Positions 37,024-46,842 of a stretch of 64,000 bases of DNA are shown one piece after another. Below the pieces are notes generated by a model that made no database searches, was not told the DNA's origin, and was given only the letters and a program-made list of their open reading frames with translations. Source of the DNA: Actinernus sp. WN-2022 (lineage: Eukaryota > Cnidaria > Anthozoa > Actiniaria > Actinernidae); NCBI GenBank assembly GCA_030867875.1, contig JAOWCC010001589.1, positions 86,513,537-86,577,536 on the forward strand, written 5' to 3'. How positions within the stretch are numbered: the stretch's first letter is position 1; every line of letters starts with the position of its first letter. Position numbers and translations under genes: made by a program.

Positions 37024-37394
37024 TTAGGGACTTTAAGATACTACGACGGCGACGGCTGCGACAACGTGATGTGAAAAATGGTGTTATCGATAATTTGTTT
37101 ATTATCGTTTCTTTTCTTCGCCTTTTGTTGCATTTCTCATCCACGTTTTCAAAAAATAGAATGTGCACATAGTTCCGTTTAGGCCGAACGAATAGCAGTG
37201 GCATTTACGTTTTCAGGATCTCGTTCTCTACGGAACGTAAAACTCAGTGTTTTCGCGTCGTGTTTTTGCAGACAACGGCTAAAATGAATGCAGCTACATG
37301 CATTTTCATGTGCAGTTATTGTATTTTGTAATTAAGTCCATTGTTTCACCGCGTTGCCGTCGACGTTGCCGTCGTGGTATCTTAAAGTCCCTAA
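37024..37394. mobile_element. 371-bp inverted-repeat element
   Basis: The terminal repeats of about 40 bp start TTAGGGACTTTAAGATAC and end in the complement. They carry a GACGGCGACGGC-type GC-rich block just inside. The interior contains AGGCCGAACGAATAG and TGCAGTTATTGTATTTTG. A partial relative is at 17465-17690. From memory, TTAGGGACTTTAAGATAC-type tips are common in anthozoans. The minus-strand open frame 36950-37204 is a shadow. Confidence 0.75.
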
Positions 37395-37887
37395 TATCTA
37401 ATAACCCAGCACGAGCAAAGTATGATTTCCTAGCTTCTGTATAGTTTTAATCAACTAGGAGTAATACATTATTATAGATTATATGGCAAGTGCGTTGGAC
37501 AAATTTGAATATGATCAGTGGAACAATAGTTGATAATTTTCGATTAAAAAAAAGAAACGTAATAAAATAAACAAAGTGGAATAATATAGAGCCATTGAGA
37601 TTTTTAGTTTGCCCAACTCACACTCGAACTAATATCACTAGACAGTAGCTCTATATGCATCCCCTCGCAGCACTTCACTTTCTATTAGAAACTTCTAGTT
37701 TAAAATTTCCCAATCCTTTCTCTACCTCACCGAAACCTTCAGTTTGAAAACAATGGCTATTATAATTAGTATCCGACACCCGAAAACTATGATGTGATGT
37801 CTGTTGTACTATATTGTTAATCAAGCTCTTGAAGCGAATTACCACGTGCCACACCGGAATTAAAGGTACATCAACACCGCCTCCCGG
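37395..37887. other. Intergenic, nothing recognised
   Basis: A block TTTGAAAACAATGGCTATTA (about 37742) recurs at about 38309 with a following TAGTATC(C/G)GACAC, a short dispersed direct repeat of about 45 bp. No gene was seen. Confidence 0.45.
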
Positions 37888-37990
37888 TTAACTCTGAGTG
37901 AGTCTGTTGAGTGAGAGATCGTGGGTTCAAACCCCGGTCGGAACAAAACTCAGGTGGTTTGAATAACTGAGTAGAAGGCGCTGCCTTTAT
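37888..37990 (+). mobile_element. tRNA-derived SINE (second family)
   Basis: The B box is GGGTTCAAACCCCGG (about 37923-37937). An AGTGAGTCTGTTGAGTGAG segment precedes it, where the A box and D-arm would lie, and CTCAGGTGGTTTGAATAACT follows. The tail differs from the SINE family at 8 and 12 kb, so this is a separate family. Confidence 0.5.
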
Positions 37991-38989
37991 AACTGAAGAC
38001 AAAAATTCCAGAAATGTAATAAGAGTCAAACCGTCTCAGATGGTAATGTGGCGACTGAATTGTTATTTAGTCAACAACAAAACATCACTAGGAGTCCACG
38101 AGAAAGTCTTAAAGATGACTTATCTACCAGATTCATTGACCACCTTTTTGATAATGTCTCGTACCAAACCTCGCATATTTTTTAGTGAGGAAGGTCAGTC
38201 ATATTTGTACTGGTACTGTAATTCATTGAATAAGTTACAAATTGGTACCAGTAATCCCTGGTTCGGGATACCATCTTGCCTAGATTATGAGTCTTATCAC
38301 TAAAGTCCATTGAAAACAATGGCTATTAGTATCGGACACAATTTGCTTCAAGCGATAATCGCGAACTTCTACATACATGTAGGCCATTTTGCCATCTCCC
38401 CTTTAAAAATGACGGGGATAAACAACTGATGAATCAGTAGGTTTATAATTCGATCAGGTTGATACACTGATCAGAAAAGGAACCATTGCTTATATGAAGT
38501 TTGTTTTTCGTACCCAAGAAAATTGGTCATATGTGAGAAGTTATTAATTTGAAGTCGTTAAATGAATTCATTTCAAAAATGAAAGATATTGAGCTGTCAG
38601 CTAGTTCTGTTACTCAAGGGGTACTATATGGCCTCCTAAAGGACGCCCTTTTTTAGTGTGCAAACTAACATAAAATATAAAATAATATTTGACCCGCACC
38701 GGAAATATTTCCGTTGATGTGGAGAGCTCAGTACAAGTTCAACTGCTTATCGAGTTAATAATGTTTGCACCAAGGTCTTTAAACCTATTTTTTCAGGGTT
38801 CAGATTAATGGTTTCAAGGTTCACTACCATTTTATGGATGTTCAGTTCCACTTGTTGCCAGCTCTCCTCCGTGCATAGCAAGCGAGCACAACTCTCTTTA
38901 ATTAGACAATCCTTTCAAAGTTCGGGATTTGTTGATAACTTTAACTGATACCAAATCTCAGTCTGGACCTTGTCACAAACCTTGGATTT
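37991..38989. other. Intergenic, no gene supported
   Basis: The open frame at 38040-38303 has no domain. The sequence just before 38990 may be more of the DIRS relic that follows, but no motif could be read. Confidence 0.4.
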
Positions 38990-39872
38990 ATTATACGAAA
39001 TTGTTCATGTCAGCAGAGCAATTACAAAATTGTCTTTGCTTGCACGATGCAAATATAGGCATATAGTCCGAGAGGAAACTCATGTGACTGGTTGCTAGTT
39101 TTTTCAGCCCTTCCTGCTGTAAACTATCCATGTTTATGTTATAACAGACCATTGAGTTAAATGAATCTCTAGCGTTATCGGAGAATCCAAACTTTGATCA
39201 ACACTATCATTTAAGCCTTCAGGCTTCCTTGAACCCAAATTGGAGTACAAATATTATTCAAAGTTTATTGAATGGTTATTTTTCGACCATCATCAAACTG
39301 ATTGATGTGTGCATATAGAGTGCGATGCCAATACAACTGGCTGGGGAGCCGTTTGTTATGACCAATGGTCTACACATATATTAGCAGCTCTTAACAGGTT
39401 TTTTGTTCTCAACTTGTACAATATTCAGCTTAGACTTAATCTTGACAACTCCACTGCTGTTGGAGTTACATTAATAAGATGGGAGGCATGATATCGCCTT
39501 ACATTGCAAGGACTATTTATGTTTTGCCCAGGAGAAATGAACTTCATACCAGATTATTTATCTAGATATTTCTCACTCAAGTTGGATCTCCAGACACTGT
39601 TCACTAGCATTACATTTATTTCAGAAATAAATTGTTTGCCTCGAGGTTTAATGACAAGACTAGTCAATTTATTTCTTGGCATCCGGAACCCGGTGCCACG
39701 GGCGGTTTTTGACGATCAATCAATCTTTATTAACGCCTTTAGTATTTGCCGTGTTATTCGTTTTCAGCATTTTGTAAATACGTCACGAAAACGTCACGAA
39801 AGAGCCCCAGTACTTCTCATTGCTTCAGGGTGGACCATCCAAGCAAAGTACCTCTTTTTTCTGCGGTTTTAA
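38990..39872 (+). mobile_element. Relic of a DIRS-like retrotransposon (RT end plus RNase H)
   Basis: A broken frame near 39080 reads ETHVTGLLV...PAVNYP, which resembles the block between reverse transcriptase and RNase H in DIRS elements. It is followed by an RNase H-like domain: HIECDANTTGWGAVCYDQ (39312 onward), LNLDNSTAVGV, and then in another frame CPGEMNFIPDYLSR (about 39525). A conserved tail RAPVLLIASGWTIQAKYLF follows (about 39799). Frames 39309-39491 and 39504-39872 are separated by a stop and frameshift, and parts of the normal spacing are missing. No tyrosine recombinase or terminal repeats were found nearby. It is dead. Confidence 0.75.
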
Positions 39873-40712
39873 TAGAACATGTTGTTTTCCTACCAGTTTG
39901 AGTTTCATTTTATTTCGCACTATTTACAATACAATCATTTCATATACAAAGATAAGCAATTGTAAAAAAAGATACATTAGAATAAAAGATTAAATAAATA
40001 ATAAAGATGTGCGCAGTGGTCAAAGGAGCGAAAGCTTTCGAGTCAACCACTGCAACATTATTTTAAATATAGAAAGAGCTTAGCTGAAGAAAATCAAATT
40101 GTATTTTATGTCTGATATGTTTGGAGGATATTTTTATACCGTTTTTTAAACAGAACGAAAGAGGAAGAATGTTTAACAGAAGTGTTAATAGTTTCCCAAA
40201 TTTTGGAGGAAATAAATTTGAATGTACGAATTCCAAAGTTAGTTCTAGCTTTTGGTATAACCAGGTTCATGTTAGCAGCATATCTTGTGTTATAATACCA
40301 GAGTAGGACGACCTTCTCACCCTTACCAGTCTGTAGCTAGCTGCTTATATATGATCTGGAAATCCCTCGCAGACCGTGCAGACCTGCCCAATAAACTGAA
40401 GTGAAAAAATATAATGCAAACGTCATTATTATTACAACTTCTTTTTTTTTTCATGAAAAAAAAATTCGTGCAAGCAAACGGGGTGAAAAAAAAATTCGTG
40501 CAGAACTTTCAGTCATACAAAAAAATTCGATCCACAAATAATTGCTCAACCCTCCCCCAAATATAACGGTCCATCCCTTACACGAAATCAACAAATATGG
40601 ATAGTCATAGTCTAACAGACTCCTGACACAATTCAATGGCGTGCCGTACTGGAGGTGTTTAGCGCGGTAAGTTATGTTTTGATAAAAAAAGGACCGGGGC
40701 GATAGCCGGATA
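39873..40712. other. Intergenic, no gene supported
   Basis: Around 40440-40520 the block AAAAAAAAATTCGTGCA is repeated twice in tandem-like fashion near a run of T (possible foldback relic). No gene was seen. Confidence 0.45.
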
Positions 40713-40795
40713 GGTTTTCCCTAAAACATTCCCGGCGTAAACTCGATGGCTTTCCCTAAAATAGATTCCTGTAAACTCGATGGCTTGCTCGCCCA
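40713..40795. repeat. Tandem repeat that served as insertion target (left part)
   Basis: Two units of a roughly 45-bp repeat sharing TTTTCCCTAAAA and TAAACTCGATGGC lie here. A third unit continues on the far side of the 40796-44302 element (44309-44356). The last six bases of the left part, CGCCCA (40790-40795), are duplicated at 44303-44308. Confidence 0.75.
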
Positions 40796-41889
40796 AGTAG
40801 TATGAGAGGGACCGAATTAGCCGGTTTTTTGCGGCGCTATGCTAATTTTTGCGGCGCTATGCTAATTTTTAAGGCGCTCTCATTAATTCAATGACGTCAC
40901 GGTTCTATTGTCTGAAGCTCATGAATAAGGTGGTGCGTTATGTTAATTTTTAAGGTGCGCTCATGAATAAAGTGGTGAGCTCATGATTTTTGCGGCGCTA
41001 TGCATATTTTTGCGGCGCTATGCTAATTTTTGGTGAGCTCTCATTAATTCAATGACGTCACGGTTCTATTGTCTTAGACTCATGAATAAAGTGCGGTGGT
41101 TTCTCATTATCTATTGTCTTGGACTCATGAATAAAGTGTGGCGCCCTCATGAATAAAATGCGGCGCTATGCTAATTTTTAAGGCGCTCATGAATAAAATG
41201 CGGCGCTCTCATGAATAAAATGCGGCGCGCTCATGAGTATCTATTGTTCCTTTGGTGAGGTCATCGATCTATTCGGGCATGTTTGGGCAACGCCTATTGT
41301 TTGGAGCAGCTATAAAACCAGGAGCAATCGGCCCTGAATACATTCGAAGTTGAATGAAAAAAAGTAATAAATATCTCGCAATATCTAAACCCCTTTGTAG
41401 CGTAAATAGTAAGAACAAACTACTCGTGATAGGCTCTAAACTGTCTTTATTATTTTCCTTTACAGTTAATAACTCATAAGATAATTGTATACAAAATCCA
41501 CTTTGAGAAATGTTGCTATTGTCCTTAGGGATTAACGATAACTGAAGAGCCTATTGTTTGGAGTAAAACTCTTGTGATGCAAATTCGTCTCTAAAACTGA
41601 ACTATAATTACCATACGAATATAAACAAACCATCAGTAATTAAACAAAGTTTATTCAATCTCAAAAACACCAATTTTAAAAACAGTTCGTTTTCCTTATC
41701 CTCGCGGAGTTGATAACTTTCTTATTTCTCAGTTCTTGGGTTGATATAATGTACCGTGTTACAAGATTACACTGATTTATGTTTCATTGATATTTTTCTT
41801 GTTGACAAATGCTACAGACAGTTGTGTTTTTACCGAGGAGAGGAAAATTAATGACCTAGGTAGTCTGGTCTAGTCTAAAACTATACTTC
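40796..41889 (+). repeat. Left terminal inverted repeat
   Basis: The repeat is built of short modules. There are two copies of TGACGTCACGGTTCTATTG (TGACGTCA at 40892-40899 and 41053-41060, a perfect CRE-like palindrome). There are repeated TGCGGCGCTATGCTAATTTT and CTCATGAATAAAATGCGGCG blocks, then a 600-bp non-modular half. The inner edge has TCTAGTC repeats. The repeat pairs with 43208-44302 with very few differences. Confidence 0.9.
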
Positions 41890-42113
41890 AGCTATCATTT
41901 TCTAGTCTAGTCTAGAAATTGAAATTAAAACGAGGACAAGAGGAAGAATATTTTAAGAGACGTTTATTAATAGAAATCGACTTAATAAAACTTATTTCTA
42001 AAAGGTACGAATGTATTATTCATCACGGAATCACTCTGTTCCGGAATAGGTTGTTTTTGGAATTGTTTATTCAACAAGAATTTTCGGTGGTGAATTGCAG
42101 CCTCGGTCGCTTC

Positions 42114-42494
42114 TTACCATCCATAATCTTCCGTGTTCATCAAGTTTTGTTTTGTTTCCAAGATTTTTTGGAAATCAGGATCTTTTCTTAAGCTGTGAAT
42201 CCATTTCATATCTTCGAATAACACTTCTCTTAGGTCTTTTCTATAGGTAGGAACCAAAGCGTTACTGGCTTTGATTTCAGCAACTTCATGACTATCCCCA
42301 TCGTGTTCATACTTTTGAACCAACGCTTCCCAATCTTCCTGGTGCCGTTCTTTAGCTTCGTTACGAATTCTTTCCCAAACATCCTCTTCTCCGTCATAAC
42401 TATCATCTGTGGAGTCCGTGCTCTCCTGAGAATCAGAGCTTTGATAAGAATCTTCAGTCATTTCATCATCTGAGGTGGAACGATTAGCAGCCAT
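42114..42494 (-). CDS. Acidic small protein of the Polinton-like element
   Basis: The frame is an intact 126 codons. The first 45 residues are rich in Ser, Asp, Glu and Thr (for example SSDSQESTDSTDDSYDGEED) and look disordered. The rest is charged and probably helical (WERIRNEAKERHQEDWEALV, then a KDLREVLFEDMKW segment), and the protein ends at YGW just outside the inner end of the left repeat. No transmembrane segment or enzyme motif is visible. A TATA-like TATAAAG lies 62 bp upstream of the start. I have a vague recollection of similar small proteins in cnidarian Polinton or adintovirus-like elements. The role is unknown; DNA packaging or regulation is speculation. The reading frame is open without damage, unlike the LINEs nearby, which suggests selection or youth. 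Confidence 0.6.
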   Translation of the reverse strand: MAANRSTSDDEMTEDSYQSSDSQESTDSTDDSYDGEEDVWERIRNEAKERHQEDWEALVQKYEHDGDSHEVAEIKASNALVPTYRKDLREVLFEDMKWIHSLRKDPDFQKILETKQNLMNTEDYGW

Positions 42495-42555
42495 CGTTTA
42501 TATCTTTACTGTTCAAGGATCGGGAGTATAATGTCAGACCCTTAAAAGTTTCAAA

Positions 42556-42562
42556 CTTTATA
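42556..42562 (-). promoter_or_regulatory. TATA-like box
   Basis: TATAAAG on the minus strand (plus CTTTATA) lies 62 bp upstream of the 126-codon gene's ATG and 95 bp past the end of the zinc-finger gene. This would suit a separate promoter for the second gene. It is inferred from position only. Confidence 0.35.
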
Positions 42563-42656
42563 GAAAACAAATTGCCGTGGTCACTACGTTCAACAAATGT
42601 CGATTAGCTGATTTAGCTAAGGTCTCTCAGTTAGATCAACATTGTAAGTAGGATTC

Positions 42657-42893
42657 CTAACCAACATATTTACCATTATCAACAACTGGATTTACATTCC
42701 TCGACAAAAACTTTCTTTTTTGAAGTTTCGCTTCTTGTAAATATGGTTTACGTTCTTGAGTTGATAACCTATGGACTTGTGCCAAGTGGTTGGATAATTT
42801 CACAAGATACTTTGATCCACAATTAGGTACAGGGCAGTTTTTCAAAGTCTGATTTTCCATGTTCACTCGTTGAAAGTTAGTATCAAATAGCAC
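42657..42893 (-). CDS. C2H2-like zinc-finger small protein of the Polinton-like element
   Basis: A frame of 78 codons. Methionine 12 (codon 42858-42860) is an equally good or better start, giving MENQTLKNCPVPNCGSKYL at the N-terminus and 67 residues. One zinc-binding motif is visible, C-x4-C-x10-H-x4-H (CPVPNC ... NHLAQVH). It is followed by a basic helix-like stretch (LSTQERKPYLQEAKLQKRKF), which could bind DNA. The gene lies upstream of and on the same strand as the acidic protein gene, 162 bp away, next to the hairpin pair. Zinc-finger accessory proteins of this size are plausible in Polinton-type elements, but the precise family was not identified. Confidence 0.6.
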   Translation of the reverse strand: MLFDTNFQRVNMENQTLKNCPVPNCGSKYLVKLSNHLAQVHRLSTQERKPYLQEAKLQKRKFLSRNVNPVVDNGKYVG

Positions 42894-42921
42894 ACATCTA
42901 CTTGATCGTCCCTTTTATCTC

Positions 42922-43030
42922 CTTTCGTCCCTTTTGTCTCCTTTTGTCCCGCTTTTTTTCGTTTTGAAATAAAAAAAGGAGCATAAAAAAGAAAAAAATG
43001 CGGGACAAGAGGCGACAAACGGGATGAAAG
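42922..43030. repeat. Hairpin 1 in element core
   Basis: The imperfect inverted arms are CTTTCGTCCCTTTTGTCTCC on the left and the complement with several changes on the right (ending GGGATGAAAG). The loop region GAAATAAAAAAAGGAGCATA is the reverse complement of the loop in hairpin 2. Strands are strongly pyrimidine/purine biased. Confidence 0.8.
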
Positions 43031-43070
43031 TGATAAACGGAGATACCTGTATCCGAATGTGAACACGTCT

Positions 43071-43208
43071 CTTGTCAGTAGGCCCTCTCGTCCCGTGTGT
43101 CTCCTTTTGTCCCGCTTTTTTTTTTCGTTTTATGCTTCTTTTTTTATTTCAAAACGAAAAAAAGCGGGACAAAAGGAGACACACGGGACGAGAGGGCCTA
43201 CTGACAAG
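43071..43208. repeat. Hairpin 2 in element core, touching the right terminal repeat
   Basis: Nearly perfect arms of about 60 bp begin CTTGTCAGTAGGCCCTCTCG and end in the exact complement at 43208, precisely where the right terminal repeat begins. The arm sequence GTCCCG...TCTCCTTTTGTCCCGC matches hairpin 1, and the loop is inverted relative to it. Confidence 0.9.
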
Positions 43209-44302
43209 AAGTATAGTTTTAGACTAGACCAGACTACCTAGGTCATTAATTTTCCTCTCCTCGGTAAAAACACAACTGTCTGTAGCATTCGTCAACAAGA
43301 AAAATATCAATGAAACATAAATCAGTGTAATCTTGTAACACGGTACATTATATCAACCCAAGAACTGAGAAATAAGAAAGTTATCAACTCCGCGAGGATA
43401 AGGAAAACGAACTGTTTTTAAAATTGGTGTTTTTGAGATTGAATAAACTTTGTTTAATTACTGATGGTTTGTTTATATTCGTATGGTAATTATAGTTCAG
43501 TTTTAGAGACGAATTTGCATCACAAGAGTTTTACTCCAAACAATAGGCTCTTCAGTTATCGTTAATCCCTAAGGACAATAGCAACATTTCTCAAAGTGGA
43601 TTTTGTATACAATTATCTTATGAGTTATTAACTGTAAAGGAAAATAATAAAGACAGTTTAGAGCCTATCACGAGTAGTTTGTTCTTACTATTTACGCTAC
43701 AAAGGGGTTTAGATATTGCGAGATATTTATTACTTTTTTTCATTCAACTTCGAATGTATTCAGGGCCGATTGCTCCTGGTTTTATAGCTGCTCCAAACAA
43801 TAGGCGTTGCCCAAACATGCCCGAATAGATCGATGACCTCATCCAAAGGAACAATAGATATTCATGAGCGCGCCGCATTTTATTCATGAGAGCGCCGCAT
43901 TTTATTCATGAGCGCCTTAAAAATTAGCATAGCGCCGCATTTTATTCATGAGGGCGCCACACTTTATTCATGAGTCCAAGACAATAGATAATGAGAAACC
44001 ACCGCACTTTATTCATGAGTCTAAGACAATAGAACCGTGACGTCATTGAATTAATGAGAGCTCACCAAAAATTAGCATAGCGCCGCAAAAATTTGCATAG
44101 CGCCGCAAAAATCATGAGCTCACCACTTTATTCATGAGCGCACCTTAAAAATTAACATAACGCACCACTTTATTCATGAGCTTCAGACAATAGAACCGTG
44201 ACGTCATTGAATTAATGAGAGCGCCTTAAAAATTAGCATAGCGCCGCAAAAATTAGCATAGCGCCGCAAAAAACCGGCTAATTCGGTCCCTCTCATACTA
44301 CT
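43208..44302 (-). repeat. Right terminal inverted repeat
   Basis: This is the complement of the left repeat, including both TGACGTCA sites (44038-44045 and 44199-44206). The outer tip ends CATACTACT at 44302, followed by the CGCCCA target duplication (44303-44308). Confidence 0.9.
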
Positions 44303-44356
44303 CGCCCAGGTTTTCTCTAAAACAGATTCCCGTAAACTCGATGGCTTGCTCGCCCA
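44303..44356. repeat. Target duplication and right part of the target tandem repeat
   Basis: CGCCCA is followed by another unit (GGTTTTCTCTAAAACAGATT, then TAAACTCGATGGCTTGCTCG), which matches the units left of the element. Removing the element and one CGCCCA restores a continuous tandem repeat. Confidence 0.75.
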
Positions 44357-44468
44357 ACTAAGTGTAGAACTTGAGAAAACTCATTTATTTTTAACATTCT
44401 TTCCTCAAATTCAACCAAGAGGCAAGACAGAGAGCAACTTTTTGCATCATTCGTCGTCTTCGTTGGCA

Positions 44469-44620
44469 TACTTTTTGGCGCCATTTTCGGGGGGGCGCGC
44501 GCTCCATATTAGGATGTCGATCGAGGGTTTTGGCGCCATTTTTGGACGCGCGCGTGCGCTCCATATTAGAATGTCGATCGAGGGAGCCTGGGAAAGAGCG
44601 TTACACACACACACACACAC
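44469..44620. repeat. Two-copy tandem repeat and (CA)n
   Basis: GGCGCCATTTT and CGCTCCATATTAG(A/G)ATGTCG occur twice in order (about 44475-44527 and 44533-44584). A pure CA run lies at about 44604-44619. Confidence 0.7.
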
Positions 44621-45240
44621 TTAGCGTATTATTATATAAGATTATAAAGCTAACTGATCTCATTACCTTCCATATTGCAGTTTTTATGTTCAAGTTTCAC
44701 AATCAACTTCTACCCTCTGTTTTCAGTACTTTTTCATTTCAGTCAAAAGTGTCCACAGTTATAATACACGATCTGCAGCAAAACAGTCTTATTATCTTCC
44801 TAAAGCTAGAACCAATTACGGATTATTTAATATCAGATTTCGAGGAACAAAAGTCTTCCTCAATTCGACAGGTTAAGCAAAAACTAAAAAACGAATTTCT
44901 AAGCAAATATTAGCTTAGTTCAGACATTTTAAATATTAATAGCAACTACTGATTTTTAAGATAACAAGACTGGTTTCCTCCTCTCTCTATAAATATATGT
45001 ATCTATAATATTTATTGTATAATAGACTAAATAGGTAGAATTCTCTGTGTGTATCTGTGTGTGTGTTTTATTTCTCCGACCTAGTAATTTAATTCAGCCA
45101 TGTAAACTGGCTCCCTGGCATTTTTAGCTTTCTAGTTATTTCAGGGTGCCAGTACCTTTAAATATTCCAATTTATTTTTTCTCTGTAAATACTATATGTA
45201 AGTAATAGGGAAAATAAAAGTTGTTGTTGTTGTTGTTGTT
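44621..45240 (+). mobile_element. LINE C-terminal and 3' fragment with (TTG)n tail
   Basis: A frame reads LTDLITFHIAVFMFKFHNQL and then a degraded middle, ending in RQVKQKLKNEFLSKY at 44913. This has the pattern seen at the C-terminus of CR1/L2-like reverse transcriptases. The 3' region ends AAAATAAAAGTTGTTGTTG at about 45210-45240. The rest of the element is missing. Confidence 0.65.
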
Positions 45241-45640
45241 CTACCTACTCGGTTTTTGTTCTATTAGATAAAGCTTTCCGACGGAACAAGTGAAGTCGGA
45301 AAGCGTATTCATAACGGCTTAAGAGCATCATTGTAGTAAGGTGTCGTAGTTTTGTTTATATTATGTCACTGATTGGTGACAAAAGGCCGGCATGCAATGG
45401 TGCATGTATATAACGAGCAACTTCAAAGAGCAATTCATATCTCGCCGTTCGTGCAGCGTCCGGAAGGCAAATTTTATTCAATTTGTAATTATTTATACTA
45501 GAGAATTATTTTAAGGTCTTAACCCCCGAGACCCTGTGCTACTGCATTCGATCGGGGAATACGTTTCCCAGAGTTTTTTGCCTAAAGAAGGTTTTTATCT
45601 CTGGGCGGAGCACATTTTTAGATTGTTATTTCCATTTAGA
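45241..45640. other. Intergenic, nothing recognised
   Basis: No gene was seen between the LINE tail and the degenerate array. Confidence 0.45.
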
Positions 45641-45649
45641 CAATCTTAT

Positions 45650-46802
45650 TGATGTAAACTTATTATAGTATAAAACACGTAAGTGTGAATCATTAGTGTT
45701 AAGTCATTGGACACTCTAGCACTGTAAAACTTTAATATTATACAGTTGATGTGTGAAGTTATTTTTCACTTGTAAACCGTGAAGTCTTGGACACATGTAC
45801 ACTGTAAGCTATTGTGATGCATGTAAAGTCATTATCTAATAATCCTTGTTCTATTTTATTTCAACCATTTACGGCTTTTCTGTTTTCCATATATTAGTGA
45901 AATATATATTTTTAATACAGGACATCCCTGAAAATCACAAATTGTGAGTGGAGCTTTCCTGTCAAAATATTATTATTATTATTATTATTATCGACACAAT
46001 TAAGTCATTGTGCAGACACACCTAAGGTGTAAAGCTACTATAGATCAGATACATGTGGAGTGCCGTACAGTCATTGTAGACACACGTATAATTATAGTCA
46101 TTGTGTAAAGCTTTACACGTATGGTGTAAAGCTATTATAGATGCATCAGAGTATAAGTCAGTGTGGCACCCATATAGTCACTGTGCACAGACACATGCAG
46201 GCGGTAAGCTATTATAGATACACCTGGTGTGTAAATCGTTGTGGACACACGTAAGCCGGGTACAGCTATTATAGATACTTGTACTCGTAAGTAATAATCA
46301 TTGCGGACACGTGTAAAGTAATTTTGGACACATGTAAATAATTGTGCATAGACACACACATAAGGTGTTACGCTATTATATATCCATGTGAGTGTAAGTC
46401 TTTGTGGACACGTGTAAGGGAGCGGTCATTAATTACTGGGGGGGGGGGAGGGCCGGTAAATTTAGGGGGAGGGCTAAGATTTTTTGGGCTTCGATTTGGA
46501 GAGGGTCGCAAATATTTGGGGGCCTGTTTTAACAATGAAACTTTTACAATATTTTTAGGCTACTTCAATCGACCATTCAGCTCCACCTTGGAAATGTCCC
46601 TTAACCAGCAATCAGCGCGTGCTGGATGCTGCTAATGAACAACGTTCGAGACCTCAAACATTCTGCTTGATAACGAGGTTTTCAGGAGTAAAACAAATGA
46701 AATGCTTTCCTCTTTTGTTAATAAAAATACGTCATTTTTTTATGTTTTGGGGAGGGCCAACATTTTGGGGTCCTCGTTTTAGATATTTTACCGGCCCTCC
46801 TC

Positions 46803-46842
<40 letters not shown>

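Larger units (their letters stand above)
40796..44302 (-). mobile_element. Miniature Polinton/Maverick-like element
   Basis: This is a 3507-bp element with 1.09-kb terminal inverted repeats, tips AGTAGTATGAGAGGGACC, and a 6-bp target duplication CGCCCA on each side. Polintons are known for long terminal repeats, 6-bp duplications and tips beginning AG. The core (41890-43207) holds two small minus-strand genes and two large hairpins but no DNA polymerase B, integrase, protease, ATPase or capsid gene, so it must depend on products supplied elsewhere. The arms are nearly identical to each other, which points to a fairly recent or gene-converted element. A truncated, diverged relative lies at 18495-19500. 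An alternative is a new element class that shares only the ends. Confidence 0.7.

Noticed and set aside
40796..44302. Assembly artefact (inverted duplication) as explanation of the long arms
   Set aside because: A 6-bp duplication at the exact arm ends, a distinct core with genes, and a diverged single end elsewhere argue for a real element.
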